From Methylopila sp. M107 (GTDB lineage Bacteria > Pseudomonadota > Alphaproteobacteria > Rhizobiales > Methylopilaceae): 64,000 bases of DNA. The stretch is from the NCBI RefSeq assembly GCF_000384475.1, contig NZ_ARWB01000001.1, positions 3,599,039-3,663,038 of the forward strand, given 5' to 3'. Shown here piece by piece: positions 26,000 to 34,412 of the stretch; the stretch's first letter is position 1; the number at the start of each line of letters is the position of its first letter. Below the pieces are notes generated by a model, which saw only the letters and a program-made list of their open reading frames with translations, ran no database searches and had not been told where the DNA came from. The position numbers and the translations under genes are program-made.

Positions 26000-26838
26000 C
26001 GCCCGGCCGGCTCCGTCACGTCCTGCCAGCGCAGCGCCGGCGCGGTCGCGGCGACCAGCAGCGCGTCGGTCAGCTTGCCGAGGATCGCGAAGATCAGGAT
26101 GACGGCGACGATCTGGTCGGGCTTGCCGAGCTGCTGGCCGTCGACCAGCAGATAGCCGAGCCCTTCCGACGCGCCCATGAACTCGGCCGCCACCACGAAC
26201 ATCCAGCCGAGACCGAGCCCGGCGCGGAGCGAGATGACGTAGGCGGGCAGGATCGCCGGCAGCAGGATGCGGCGGGTCAGCGCGAACCGGGACAGGCGGA
26301 AGATGCGCCCGACCTCAATGGTCTTGCGGTCGACCGAGGCGATCGCGCCGGTGACGCCGAGATAAACCGGAAAGAACACGCCGACGGCGATCAGCGCGAC
26401 CTTGGAGGGCTCGAAGATGCCGAGCCACAGGATGAACAGCGGCACCCACGCGATCGACGGTACCGCGCGCAGGCCCTGCAGGGTCGGATCGACGATCCGC
26501 CGCAGAACGGCGGACGAGCCTGCGAGCGCCCCGATCGCGGTGCCGGCCACGACGCCGAACGCGAAGCCCAAAGCGACCCGCCAGCCGGTCGCCGCGAGGT
26601 GGGTCAGCAGGTCGCCGGAGGACCAGAGCTGGACCAGCGCCGTCGCGATGCGGCTCGGCGGCGCGACAAGCCGGCCGTCCGAGACGCCGAGGCGGACCGC
26701 CGCCTCCCAGACCAGCGCAAGCCCGATCGGCAGCGCGAGCCCGAGCAGCGGGCCCGCGAGACGCAGCCGCCGGCGGGCGGGCGCGCGGGGCGGCGAACCG
26801 GCGTCGACGCCGGTCCGGGTGAGGCCGATGTCGGCCAT
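25996..26838 (-). CDS. ssuC: ABC transporter permease, sulfonate/taurine type
   Basis: A 280-residue inner-membrane protein with about six membrane helices and the EAA-type loop (FRLSRFALTRRILLPAILPA). The pattern GLRAVPSIAWVPLFILWLGI is typical of SsuC/TauC permeases. Preceded by a proline/arginine-rich cytoplasmic tail. Middle gene of the three-gene operon. Confidence 0.88.
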   Translation of the reverse strand: MADIGLTRTGVDAGSPPRAPARRRLRLAGPLLGLALPIGLALVWEAAVRLGVSDGRLVAPPSRIATALVQLWSSGDLLTHLAATGWRVALGFAFGVVAGTAIGALAGSSAVLRRIVDPTLQGLRAVPSIAWVPLFILWLGIFEPSKVALIAVGVFFPVYLGVTGAIASVDRKTIEVGRIFRLSRFALTRRILLPAILPAYVISLRAGLGLGWMFVVAAEFMGASEGLGYLLVDGQQLGKPDQIVAVILIFAILGKLTDALLVAATAPALRWQDVTEPAGR

Positions 26839-26850
26839 GATCGGTTTCCG

Positions 26851-27819
26851 TCAGTTCGTGAGTTTGGCGCTGAAGCGCGGATCGATCAGGCTCGCGACTG
26901 CGGCGTCGACGTCGGTCGCGGGCGGAAACACGCCGGCTTCGACGAGCGCCTTGCCGGAGGCCGCGATGGTCTCGGCCTGCTTCTCGCCGATCGGGCCATA
27001 GGTGAGGTCGGTCCGCTCGAGCTGGCGGGCGACCACGTCCTTGGGAAGCTTCGCGGCCTTGGCGAGCAGCGCCTTGAGTTCGGCGGGGTTCGCGAGCGCC
27101 CATTTGCGGGCGTCCTCATAGGCCGCGAGCACCTTCTCGACGATCGCCGGGTTCTCGTTCGCGAAAGCCTCGCGGACGTTCAGCACGCCCCAGCTGTTTG
27201 CAGCCGCATTGCGGTAGAACAGTTTCGCGCCGTCCTGCAGTTCGGCCGAGGCCATGATCGGGTCGAGGCCGGCCCATGCGTCGACGTCGCCGCGCTGCAG
27301 CGCGAGGCGTCCGTCGGCGTGCTGCAGAAGCACGAGCTTGACGTCCTTGTCGGTCAGTTTTTCGGTCGCGAGCGCGCGGATCAGGAATATGTGCGGATCG
27401 GTGCCGCGCGTTACCGCGATCCGCTTGCCCTTCAGGTCCGCGATCGAGGCGACGCCGGTGTCCGGCTTGGTGACGAGCGCGGTCCATTCGGGGCGCGAAT
27501 AGACATAGACGGACTTGATCGGGTTGCCGTTGACCTTGCCGATCAGCGCCGCGGCGCCGGCGGTGGAGCCGAAGTCGATCGAGCCGGCGTTGAGGAATTC
27601 GAGCGCCTTGTTGGAACCCGCGGACTGCACCCAGCGAACCGCGACGCCGTCCGGCTCCAGCGCCTTCTCCAGCACGCCGCGCTCCTTCAGGACGACGCTG
27701 ACCGGATTGTAGGTCGCCCAGTCGATCCGGACCTCGGATGGTCCCGCGACGGCGGCGCCGCCGATCAGCGCGGCGAACAGCGGCGCAAGAAGTGCGGCGC
27801 GTCTTGAGAAAATGGACAT
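26851..27819 (-). CDS. ssuA: Aliphatic-sulfonate-type substrate-binding protein
   Basis: A 322-residue periplasmic binding protein with a signal peptide (ending near AVAGPSEV). The motifs IDWATYNPVSVVLKERG, FGSTAGAAALIGKVNGNPIK and KGKRIAVTRGTDPHIFLI are those of the SsuA/TauA family. First gene of the operon with its own promoter. Sulfonates are the likely ligand; taurine, nitrate or thiamine-precursor-like ligands are less likely but not excluded. Confidence 0.82.
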   Translation of the reverse strand: MSIFSRRAALLAPLFAALIGGAAVAGPSEVRIDWATYNPVSVVLKERGVLEKALEPDGVAVRWVQSAGSNKALEFLNAGSIDFGSTAGAAALIGKVNGNPIKSVYVYSRPEWTALVTKPDTGVASIADLKGKRIAVTRGTDPHIFLIRALATEKLTDKDVKLVLLQHADGRLALQRGDVDAWAGLDPIMASAELQDGAKLFYRNAAANSWGVLNVREAFANENPAIVEKVLAAYEDARKWALANPAELKALLAKAAKLPKDVVARQLERTDLTYGPIGEKQAETIAASGKALVEAGVFPPATDVDAAVASLIDPRFSAKLTN

Positions 27820-27850
27820 CGGGAGCGGCTCCAGGCTCGGGTCGAGCGTC

Positions 27851-27879
27851 TAATCAATTCAGTCTATAAAAATAGTCAA
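27851..27879 (-). promoter_or_regulatory. Predicted sigma-70 promoter of the ssu operon
   Basis: On the minus strand TTGACT (27879-27874) and TGATTA (27856-27851) are 17 bp apart within an unusually AT-rich patch (27850-27898), about 30 bp upstream of the ssuA ATG. Confidence 0.5.
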
Positions 27880-27999
27880 CATACATTTTTGCATTTGCGA
27901 GACGAGAGAGTTTGTGACAGCTCGACGACTTTCCGGAACCGCTGGCGTCCCAGCGCGTTTGGTGGATTGGGCGAAGGGCGCGGCGACGCGTCGGGACCG

Positions 28000-30021
28000 G
28001 TGGCTCGGTTGGCGAAGAAAACGGATTTGCGCGCGCGGAGCCTCTCCGAGGGGTTCGGCGCCGTCACGGCCGCGTCCTGGTGCGTGATCGCGCTCGCGGT
28101 GGTCACGACGCTCTATGTCGGCGCGGGACTTCTCATCCCGATCGCGCTGGCGCTGCTGCTTGCCTTCGTGCTGTCGCCGCTGATCAGTTTCGCGAAACGC
28201 TGGCGCATTCCCCGGCCGCTGGCGGTCGTCGTTTCGGTGACGCTCGCCTTTGGCGTCATCCTCGGCATCGGCGCGACGCTCGCGGCCTCGGTCGGCGAAC
28301 TCGCAGGCGACCTGCCGCGATACCAGAGCACCATGCGCGAGAAGGTCCAGTCGTTGCGCGGCTGGACCTATGGCGGCGGCACCCTCGAACGCGCCGCCGA
28401 CATGCTGCAAAGCCTCGGCAGGGAGCTCGACGCGCCGCGCGCCGGCTCCATCCTGACGCCGGGCGAACCCCAGGGCGCGCGCGCCCCTGACGCGCCGACG
28501 CTCGTCGAAGTGCGGGAGCCGCCGCGCACCGCGCTCCAGAAGCTCAGCGATATTGCGAGCCCGCTGCTGCACCCGCTCGCCACGATCGGCATCATCGCGG
28601 TGTTCGTCATCTTCATCATGCTGGAGCGCGAGGACCTGCGGAACCGGCTGATGAGCCTCGCTGGCGCGCGCGACATCCAGCGCACCACGGCCGCGATCGA
28701 CGACGCGGCGCGGCGGTTGTCACGGCTGTTCCTGACGCAGCTGGGCTTGAACGCAGGCTTCGGCCTCGTGATCGGGCTCGGCCTCTGGGCGATCGGCGTG
28801 CCGAGCCCCGCGCTCTGGGGCGTGGTCGCGGGCGTGCTGCGCTTCGTGCCGTATATCGGCGCGTTCATCGCCGCCGTGTTCCCGATTTTCCTCGCGGCCG
28901 CGGTCGATCCGGGCTGGTCGATGATGATCGCGACCATCGTGCTGTTCGCCGTGGTCGAGCCGATTGTCGGCCACGTCATCGAGCCGCTGGTCTATGGCCG
29001 CACCGCGGGCCTCTCGCCCGTCGGCGTCGTGCTGTCGGCGACGTTCTGGACGGCGCTGTGGGGGCCGATCGGCCTCGTGCTCGCGACGCCGCTCACCGTC
29101 TGCCTCGTGGTGCTCGGGCGGCATGTCGAGAGCCTCGGCTTCCTCGACACGATGCTGGGCGACCGCCCGGCGCTGACGCCGGCGGAACTGTTCTACCAGC
29201 GCATGCTGGCGAGCGACCCGGAGGAGGCGGCCGAGAAGGCGGAAGAATTCCTGCGCGAGAAATCGCTCTCAACCTATTACGAGGAGGTCGCGCTGCCCGG
29301 CCTCCTGCTCGCGCAGCGCGACGCCGAGCGCGGCGCGCTCGAGGGCGAGCGGCTGGCGAGGGTGAAGGAGTCGGTCGCGGAACTCGTCGAAGACCTCGAC
29401 GCCTATGCGGACGCCGATCCGACGCCCGTGACGCCGACAGACGATCCGGAGGCGCAGGCCGCGCTGGAGGCGGCCGAGACGTCAGAAAAGAGCGCCATGG
29501 GAGATCCGGTCAAGCGCGTGTGGTCGCTGCCGCGCCCGCGCTTCATGGGGGCGGCGACCGGGACTGCGCCCGACGCGGAGGAAGACGAATCGGAGGTCGC
29601 TCCGTCCGATCCGGCAGCGGTGGTGTGCGTCGGCGGCCGGACGCCGATCGATCAGGCCGCCGCGATGATCGTCGCGCAGATTCTCGTGAAGAACGGCGTC
29701 GCGTCGCGGCTGTTCGACGGCGACGAGAGCCCGGCCGGCGCCGTCTGGTGCGCGGTCTGCCTCGATCCGACCGAGGCGCATGTCCGGCTTGCGGCGCGCC
29801 GCATCCGCAGGCGCTCGGCGGAGGCCGACATCATCATCGCGCAGTGGCGTTCGCGGACGTCGTCCTCGGCCGCTCCCGCTCCGCGGGCGAGCCGCGAGCC
29901 CGTCGTGCCGGACGGCGCGATCGCGCGTTCGCTGAAGGAGGCGGTCGATCTCTGCCGGTCCGCCAAGGCGCGCTCCGAGGCGCAGCCTGAACTTCAGCGG
30001 ATCGAGGCGCTGCCGGCCTGA
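28000..30021 (+). CDS. AI-2E family transporter (PerM-like) with long C-terminal extension
   Basis: About 673 residues. Residues 15-390 are a standard AI-2E/PerM membrane domain with about eight helices (LLIPIALALLLAFVLSPLIS, VPYIGAFIAAVFPIFLAAA, IGLVLATPLTVCLVVLGRHV). The remaining about 280 residues are cytoplasmic: acidic helices, a low-complexity acidic linker, then a small alpha/beta region (VVCVGGRTPIDQAAAMIVAQ). Exported substrate unknown. The frame is open from TTG 27889; GTG 28000 is chosen because the family starts shortly before LSEGFG. No strong RBS decides it. Confidence 0.8.
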   Translation: MARLAKKTDLRARSLSEGFGAVTAASWCVIALAVVTTLYVGAGLLIPIALALLLAFVLSPLISFAKRWRIPRPLAVVVSVTLAFGVILGIGATLAASVGELAGDLPRYQSTMREKVQSLRGWTYGGGTLERAADMLQSLGRELDAPRAGSILTPGEPQGARAPDAPTLVEVREPPRTALQKLSDIASPLLHPLATIGIIAVFVIFIMLEREDLRNRLMSLAGARDIQRTTAAIDDAARRLSRLFLTQLGLNAGFGLVIGLGLWAIGVPSPALWGVVAGVLRFVPYIGAFIAAVFPIFLAAAVDPGWSMMIATIVLFAVVEPIVGHVIEPLVYGRTAGLSPVGVVLSATFWTALWGPIGLVLATPLTVCLVVLGRHVESLGFLDTMLGDRPALTPAELFYQRMLASDPEEAAEKAEEFLREKSLSTYYEEVALPGLLLAQRDAERGALEGERLARVKESVAELVEDLDAYADADPTPVTPTDDPEAQAALEAAETSEKSAMGDPVKRVWSLPRPRFMGAATGTAPDAEEDESEVAPSDPAAVVCVGGRTPIDQAAAMIVAQILVKNGVASRLFDGDESPAGAVWCAVCLDPTEAHVRLAARRIRRRSAEADIIIAQWRSRTSSSAAPAPRASREPVVPDGAIARSLKEAVDLCRSAKARSEAQPELQRIEALPA

Positions 30022-30088
30022 CCCCTGCCAAAGCGCAGGCCCGGCGCCCATATTGGTCCCCAAACACCAATCCGGGAGGCGAAGCCAG

Positions 30089-30499
30089 ATGTCTGAGACC
30101 GATACGGCCTACGAGGTCACCCGCACCGACGCCGAGTGGCGCGCGCTGCTCAGCCCTGAGCAGTACGACGTCATGCGCCGCCACGGCACGGAACGGGCCG
30201 GAACCTGCGCGCTGATGCTGGGCGAGAAGCGCCGCGGCGCCTTCGTGTGCGCCGGCTGCGAGCAGCCGCTGTTCCGCACCGCAGACAAGTTCGAGAGCGG
30301 CACCGGCTGGCCGAGCTATTCCTCGCCGGTCGAGGGCTCGGTCGAGACGACTGACGACACCAGCTACGGCATGCGCCGCACCGAGGTGCACTGCGCGCGC
30401 TGCGGCAGCCATCTCGGCCACGTGTTCCCGGACGGCCCGCCGCCGACGGGCCTGCGCTACTGCATCAACGGCGTGGCGCTTAACTTCGAGCCGGAGTGA
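30089..30499 (+). CDS. msrB: Peptide-methionine (R)-S-oxide reductase MsrB
   Basis: A 136-residue enzyme that repairs oxidised methionine. Both zinc CxxC pairs (CAGCEQPLF and CARCGSHLGHVF), GTGWPSY, and the catalytic RYCINGVALNF cysteine near residue 125 are present. GGGAGG lies upstream of the ATG. Cytoplasmic, since no signal peptide is seen. Confidence 0.97.
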   Translation: MSETDTAYEVTRTDAEWRALLSPEQYDVMRRHGTERAGTCALMLGEKRRGAFVCAGCEQPLFRTADKFESGTGWPSYSSPVEGSVETTDDTSYGMRRTEVHCARCGSHLGHVFPDGPPPTGLRYCINGVALNFEPE

Positions 30500-30515
30500 A
30501 CGGCAGACAGCAGGA

Positions 30516-30541
30516 CCGCCGGTTCCTATCGAGACCGGCGG
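30516..30541 (+). terminator. Hairpin after msrB
   Basis: An 8-bp stem ccgccggt/accggcgg with a 10-nt loop lies 17 nt after the msrB stop. No U-run. Confidence 0.5.
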
Positions 30542-30552
30542 CCCCTCAACTT

Positions 30553-30646
30553 TCATTCCGGCCGGAGGGCCGGAATCCAGAAACACAGACGTCTCAGATG
30601 GTTGGGCGACGTAGCGGTTCTGGATCCCGGCCTTCGCCGGGATGAC
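30553..30646. repeat. Paired palindrome, family C copy 1
   Basis: Module layout: cattccggcc hairpin, AATCCAGAAAC, about 40 bp, TCTGGATCC, cccggcc hairpin, gatgac. The two halves can pair overall. Further copies at 43928, 48610, 56128 and 59312. Confidence 0.8.
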
Positions 30647-30680
30647 TGTGGCGGTTGCTGAGATCGCTATGACTTCGGCG

Positions 30681-31253
30681 TCACTCCTGCGGAATGAGCC
30701 CCTCATAGCTCTTCTGGACGCCGCCCATGACGCCCCAGAACGCGGTCGGCGCGCGGTCTTCCGCGAGCGCGACGAGCAGGCCGAGATGGGCGTGCCAGCC
30801 GCCGGCGATCATCAGCATCAGCGAGCGATCCTTCAGCGCGCGGTGGATTAGCGTGAGCTTCACGCGGCCGTCCGCCTCGGGCGCGAGCCGGAACAGGACT
30901 TCGGAAGATTCGCCTGGCTCGCCCCACCATGAGAAGCCGAGTTCGTGAGGCGGGTTCCATGCGGTGACGCGCCCTTGCGTCTCCATCACCCCGGAAAACT
31001 TCTGCATGTCCTCGGGGATCGCTTCGCCCGGAGGCGTGATCGCGCCGTTGTGGAACTTGAGCTTGGCGACGCCGCCGAGCCGCGGTTCGAAGTGGCCGTC
31101 GGCGAGCCAGAGCTTGCGCTTGTCGCCGTCGGCCAGAAACGACCATACGCGCTCGATCGGTCCCGGCAGGACGCGGACGAAGGTCACTTCGCGCGGGCCC
31201 GTCACGGCGCCGAGGCGATCATTTGTGGATGCGGCTTCGGTTGCGGCGTTCAT
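30681..31253 (-). CDS. SRPBCC (AHSA1-type) protein
   Basis: A 190-residue START-like fold protein (VRVLPGPIERVWSFLADGDK, then AWNPPHELGFSWWGEPGESS and HRALKDRSLMLMIAGGWHAH). Such proteins are often encoded with an ArsR repressor, as here (4-bp ATGA overlap). The ligand or substrate is unknown. Confidence 0.85.
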   Translation of the reverse strand: MNAATEAASTNDRLGAVTGPREVTFVRVLPGPIERVWSFLADGDKRKLWLADGHFEPRLGGVAKLKFHNGAITPPGEAIPEDMQKFSGVMETQGRVTAWNPPHELGFSWWGEPGESSEVLFRLAPEADGRVKLTLIHRALKDRSLMLMIAGGWHAHLGLLVALAEDRAPTAFWGVMGGVQKSYEGLIPQE

Positions 31254-31597
31254 TTGGCGTCTCCTTGTGCGTCGTCTTCGATGAGCGCCGCCTCCAGCGC
31301 GTCGAGCCTGTCGGCCCAGAAGCGGCGGTAGGGGGCGAGAAAGGCGTCGGCCTCGGCGAGCGGGCCGGCGGCGAGGCGGCAGATATGGGTGCGCCCGCGG
31401 ATCTCGCGGTCGATCAGGCCCGCGCCCTCGAGCACCTTCACGTGCTTGGCGGCCGCCGCGAACGACATGGCGTAAGGGGCCGCGAGCTCGCCGACGCTTC
31501 TCGGTTCGAGCGCGAGCGACGACAGCATTCCCCGGCGCGTCGGATCGGCGAGAGCGTGGAACAGCGCGTCAAGTCGTGGGGGAATTTGTTCAACCAT
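31250..31597 (-). CDS. ArsR-family repressor
   Basis: A 115-residue winged-helix regulator (LFHALADPTRRGMLSSLALE, then YAMSFAAAAKHVKVLEGAGL). No metal-binding cysteine pair is seen, consistent with the subgroup that works with AHSA1/SRPBCC partners. Its start codon lies inside a perfect 18-bp palindrome that is the likely operator, implying autorepression. Confidence 0.9.
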   Translation of the reverse strand: MVEQIPPRLDALFHALADPTRRGMLSSLALEPRSVGELAAPYAMSFAAAAKHVKVLEGAGLIDREIRGRTHICRLAAGPLAEADAFLAPYRRFWADRLDALEAALIEDDAQGDAK

Positions 31598-31644
31598 ATG
31601 GTTGAATTACGCGACGGCGAGGCGACTGTCAACCAGACGGTTTA
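31589..31644 (-). promoter_or_regulatory. ArsR operator pair
   Basis: TTCAACCATATGGTTGAA (31589-31606) is a perfect palindrome that contains the arsR start codon. A second site CAACC-N4-GGTTT lies at 31630-31643, 39 bp upstream with the same half-site spacing. Confidence 0.7.
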
Positions 31645-31796
31645 GTAATTTCCGGTGAGCGGTCAGGGCGAAGCTTGGATGAAACGGCCGGTCGTTATCC
31701 ACCGTCGCGATGAGCGTTCGAACACAACCTGAGGATACAATCCGGTCTGCGCCGGACTGATTCCATTGGCGCGACATAAACAAGGACATCGCGCCG

Positions 31797-32474
31797 ATGA
31801 GACGACGCTGCATCCCGTTCGCCGTGATCGCTCTGGTTCTGGGCTGCGTCGCGGCGGCGGCCCTGTGCCAGCCCGCCGCCGCGGCCTCTCTCAGGGAAGA
31901 GACGTTCGGCTTGGCGCTGCCGATCCCGAAAGGGTGGTTTGTGGCGGGCGCCAAGGATGCGCTGGATCCGCGCGAGGTCGAGTTCGGCAGCGCGAAAGTC
32001 CAGGCCGCGGCTCGGAACTACAAGGGGCCGCAGCCGCAGGCGGTCCTGAAATATAAGGAGCCCTATCCCGACCTCAATCCGAGCGTGCAGGTCCAGAGCG
32101 CCGCCAAGCCGATCCGCGACATGAGCGACTCCGACTTTTTGAACGCGATGATGATCGGCCTGCGCAGCCACATGAACCAGGCCAAGATCGTGACGCCGGT
32201 CTCGACCGTCGTTCTGGGAGGCAGAAAGGCCGCTCACGGAGCCTTCGAATACGCCTTCACCTATCAGGGTAAGACGTTTCCCGTGCGATCGGAGGTGTGG
32301 GTGGTCGGAGACGCCACGCGCGCGCTGGTCGTCATCGCGGCCGCGAGGAAGGACGAGGCCAACGGCGGCATGGCGGAACTCCGGTCCGTCGTCGCCCGCG
32401 CCTCGTTCGCCGCGCCTAAGACGCCCGCTCCGAAGACGTCAGCTCCCAAGACGGCGGCTCCCAACCCGCGATGA
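31797..32474 (+). CDS. Secreted protein of unknown function with PKT repeats
   Basis: A 225-residue exported protein: signal peptide (IALVLGCVAAAALCQPAAAA), a single domain reading LREETFGLALPIPKGWFVAG to VARASF, then a short repeated tail of APKT/APKTS units. The GWFV start and overall beta-rich pattern recall PsbP/DUF1795-like folds, but the similarity is weak. It converges on the phosphatase gene. Confidence 0.65.
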   Translation: MRRRCIPFAVIALVLGCVAAAALCQPAAAASLREETFGLALPIPKGWFVAGAKDALDPREVEFGSAKVQAAARNYKGPQPQAVLKYKEPYPDLNPSVQVQSAAKPIRDMSDSDFLNAMMIGLRSHMNQAKIVTPVSTVVLGGRKAAHGAFEYAFTYQGKTFPVRSEVWVVGDATRALVVIAAARKDEANGGMAELRSVVARASFAAPKTPAPKTSAPKTAAPNPR

Positions 32475-32484
32475 TCGTCCGGCT

Positions 32485-33051
32485 TCACGCCGCGAGCGCG
32501 GCCTCGACCTCGGCGGTGCGGCCGACGGCGCGCATATAGGCTTCGGTCTCGGGCCGCGCTTTGAGCTGGCGGGCGTGCAGGCGGCGCACCGCGGCGACGA
32601 GCCGGCCGCCGCGGCCGAGCGCGTCGTCCGCCATGGCGATCATCCGCGTGTTCGGCCAGGACTGTCGCCGGAGCGCGTAGAGCCGCGCCACCACGTCGGC
32701 CTCGTCGAGGCTAGGCTCCGCCTGCGCCAGCAGCATCGCCATCGCGGCGGTCGAGCGCGAAATCCCCATGTGGCAATGGATCAGGAGATGGTCCTTTGGG
32801 CCGACGTCCGCCCCGAAGCGCAGGATCTCCGCGACGTCGCCTTCGCTCGGCGCGACGAGGCCCGTCATCGGCTCGATGATGTCGTGGAACTCGAGCGTGA
32901 CGCGATGGTGCGCGCCGAAGCCCGAAAACGCGCGCGGGTGCGGCGTGCCCGGATCGAGCAGCGACAGAACCTGGGTCACCTTGCTGGAGGAATGGCCGGC
33001 AAGCTCTTCGATGCCGCAGACGGTGCGCAGGGAGATCGGTTCGAGCGTCAT
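32485..33051 (-). CDS. Dual-specificity/tyrosine phosphatase-like protein
   Basis: A 188-residue cytoplasmic protein with the CX5R phosphatase loop HCHMGISRS (Cys93, Arg99) and an upstream DIIEPMTGLVAPSEGDVAEI region where the general acid Asp is expected. The substrate may be a phosphoprotein or a small phospho-ester. It precedes no obvious kinase. Confidence 0.8.
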   Translation of the reverse strand: MTLEPISLRTVCGIEELAGHSSSKVTQVLSLLDPGTPHPRAFSGFGAHHRVTLEFHDIIEPMTGLVAPSEGDVAEILRFGADVGPKDHLLIHCHMGISRSTAAMAMLLAQAEPSLDEADVVARLYALRRQSWPNTRMIAMADDALGRGGRLVAAVRRLHARQLKARPETEAYMRAVGRTAEVEAALAA

Positions 33052-33093
33052 GGCGCCATTGTACCGCGCCGAGGGCGCCGCGCCAGCCCGGGG

Positions 33094-34335
33094 CTATCTC
33101 GCCGGCTCGCCGCCGACATAGCTCACCCGGTAGATCGCGCCGTTGTGGTCGTCGGAGACGAGCAGCGAGCCGTCCTTCATGACGTGGACGTCGACCGGGC
33201 GGCCGACATAGTCGCCGTTCTCGACGAAGCCCGTCATGAACGGCTTGACGGTCACCACCTCGCGCCTGTCGTTGAGATAGGCGACGACGACGTCGGCGTA
33301 TTTCCCGGCCCGGTTCCAGGGGCCGTGGCGCGCGATGAAGATCGCGCCGCGATATTGCTCGGGGAACGACGAGCCCGTGTAGAACCGCATGCCGAGCGGC
33401 GCCGAATGCGGCCCGAGCAGCGCCGCCGGAGAGGCGAACTCCGAGCAGGACCGGCCGCCGCCGACGTCCGGGTCGACCATCAGGCCGGAATGGCAATAGG
33501 GAAAGCCGAAGTTCTGCCGGCCGGGCCGCGTGACGTGGTTCAGCTCGTCCGCCGGCATGTCGTCGGACGTCCAGTCGCGCTGGTTGTCGGTGAACCAGAG
33601 GTCGCCGGAGCGCGGGTCGAAGTCGAACCCGACCGAATTGCGGACGCCGAGCGCGACCGGCTCGACGTCGGAGCCGTCCGGGTTCATCCGGTAGATGCGG
33701 GCGTGGACCTTGTCGGGCACGCAGATGTTGCAGGGCGCGCCGACCGGCGCATAGAGCTTGCCGTCGGGTCCGAACCGCAGGAACTTCCAGCCATGCTGGG
33801 AGGAGGGCGGAAAGCCGTCATAGACGACGACCGGCTTCGGCGGATCGTCCAGGTGGTCTTCGATCGCGTCGAGCCTCAGCACCTGCCGCGGCGTCGCGAC
33901 GTAGAGCGCGCCGTCGCGGAACGCGACGCCATTGGCGAGCGGCGTGTTCTCGAGCACCGTCTTCACCTCGCGACGGCCGCCTCTGTCGACCAGCGCATAG
34001 ACCTTGTTGGCGACGAAAAGCGAGGAGACGAAGATCGTCCCCTTGTCGCCTTCCGTCAGCATGCGGGCGTCCAGCACGTCGCTCGCGAAGGTCTCGACCT
34101 TGAAGCCGTCGGGAACTTTGAGGCGCGGCGTCGGCAGCTGGTCGGCGGGCGTCGGGACAGGGAAGGCGGAGACGGGCGCGAGCCTGTAGCCCTGGTCGGT
34201 CTTAGGGCGTCCGATCGACCAGAAATCTTCCGGACGGTCGGCCGCGACGGCGTGCGAAGCGGCGAACGCCAGCGCCGCCGTCAGCAAGACGCCCAGAACT
34301 TTCGGCCGAACCCGCACCCTGACGATCGCTCCCAA
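33094..34335 (-). CDS. PQQ-type sugar (sorbosone) dehydrogenase family protein
   Basis: A 413-residue exported beta-propeller protein with a signal peptide (VLGVLLTAALAFAASHAVAA). Motifs include VPDGFKVETFASDVLDARML, GHPCNIC-like APVGAPCNICVPD, GVRNSVGFDFDPRSGDLWFT-type propeller strands and a C-terminal RPVDVHVMKDGSLLVSDDH. Members oxidise sugars such as L-sorbosone with PQQ; the real substrate here is unknown. Confidence 0.82.
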   Translation of the reverse strand: MGAIVRVRVRPKVLGVLLTAALAFAASHAVAADRPEDFWSIGRPKTDQGYRLAPVSAFPVPTPADQLPTPRLKVPDGFKVETFASDVLDARMLTEGDKGTIFVSSLFVANKVYALVDRGGRREVKTVLENTPLANGVAFRDGALYVATPRQVLRLDAIEDHLDDPPKPVVVYDGFPPSSQHGWKFLRFGPDGKLYAPVGAPCNICVPDKVHARIYRMNPDGSDVEPVALGVRNSVGFDFDPRSGDLWFTDNQRDWTSDDMPADELNHVTRPGRQNFGFPYCHSGLMVDPDVGGGRSCSEFASPAALLGPHSAPLGMRFYTGSSFPEQYRGAIFIARHGPWNRAGKYADVVVAYLNDRREVVTVKPFMTGFVENGDYVGRPVDVHVMKDGSLLVSDDHNGAIYRVSYVGGEPAR

Positions 34336-34412
34336 GCGCGCGGTCTCTGCGGCCGCGTCGCCGGGAGGCTAGTGCTTCGGCGAGCCCCAGCCAAGCGCCG
34401 CGCCCGACGACG

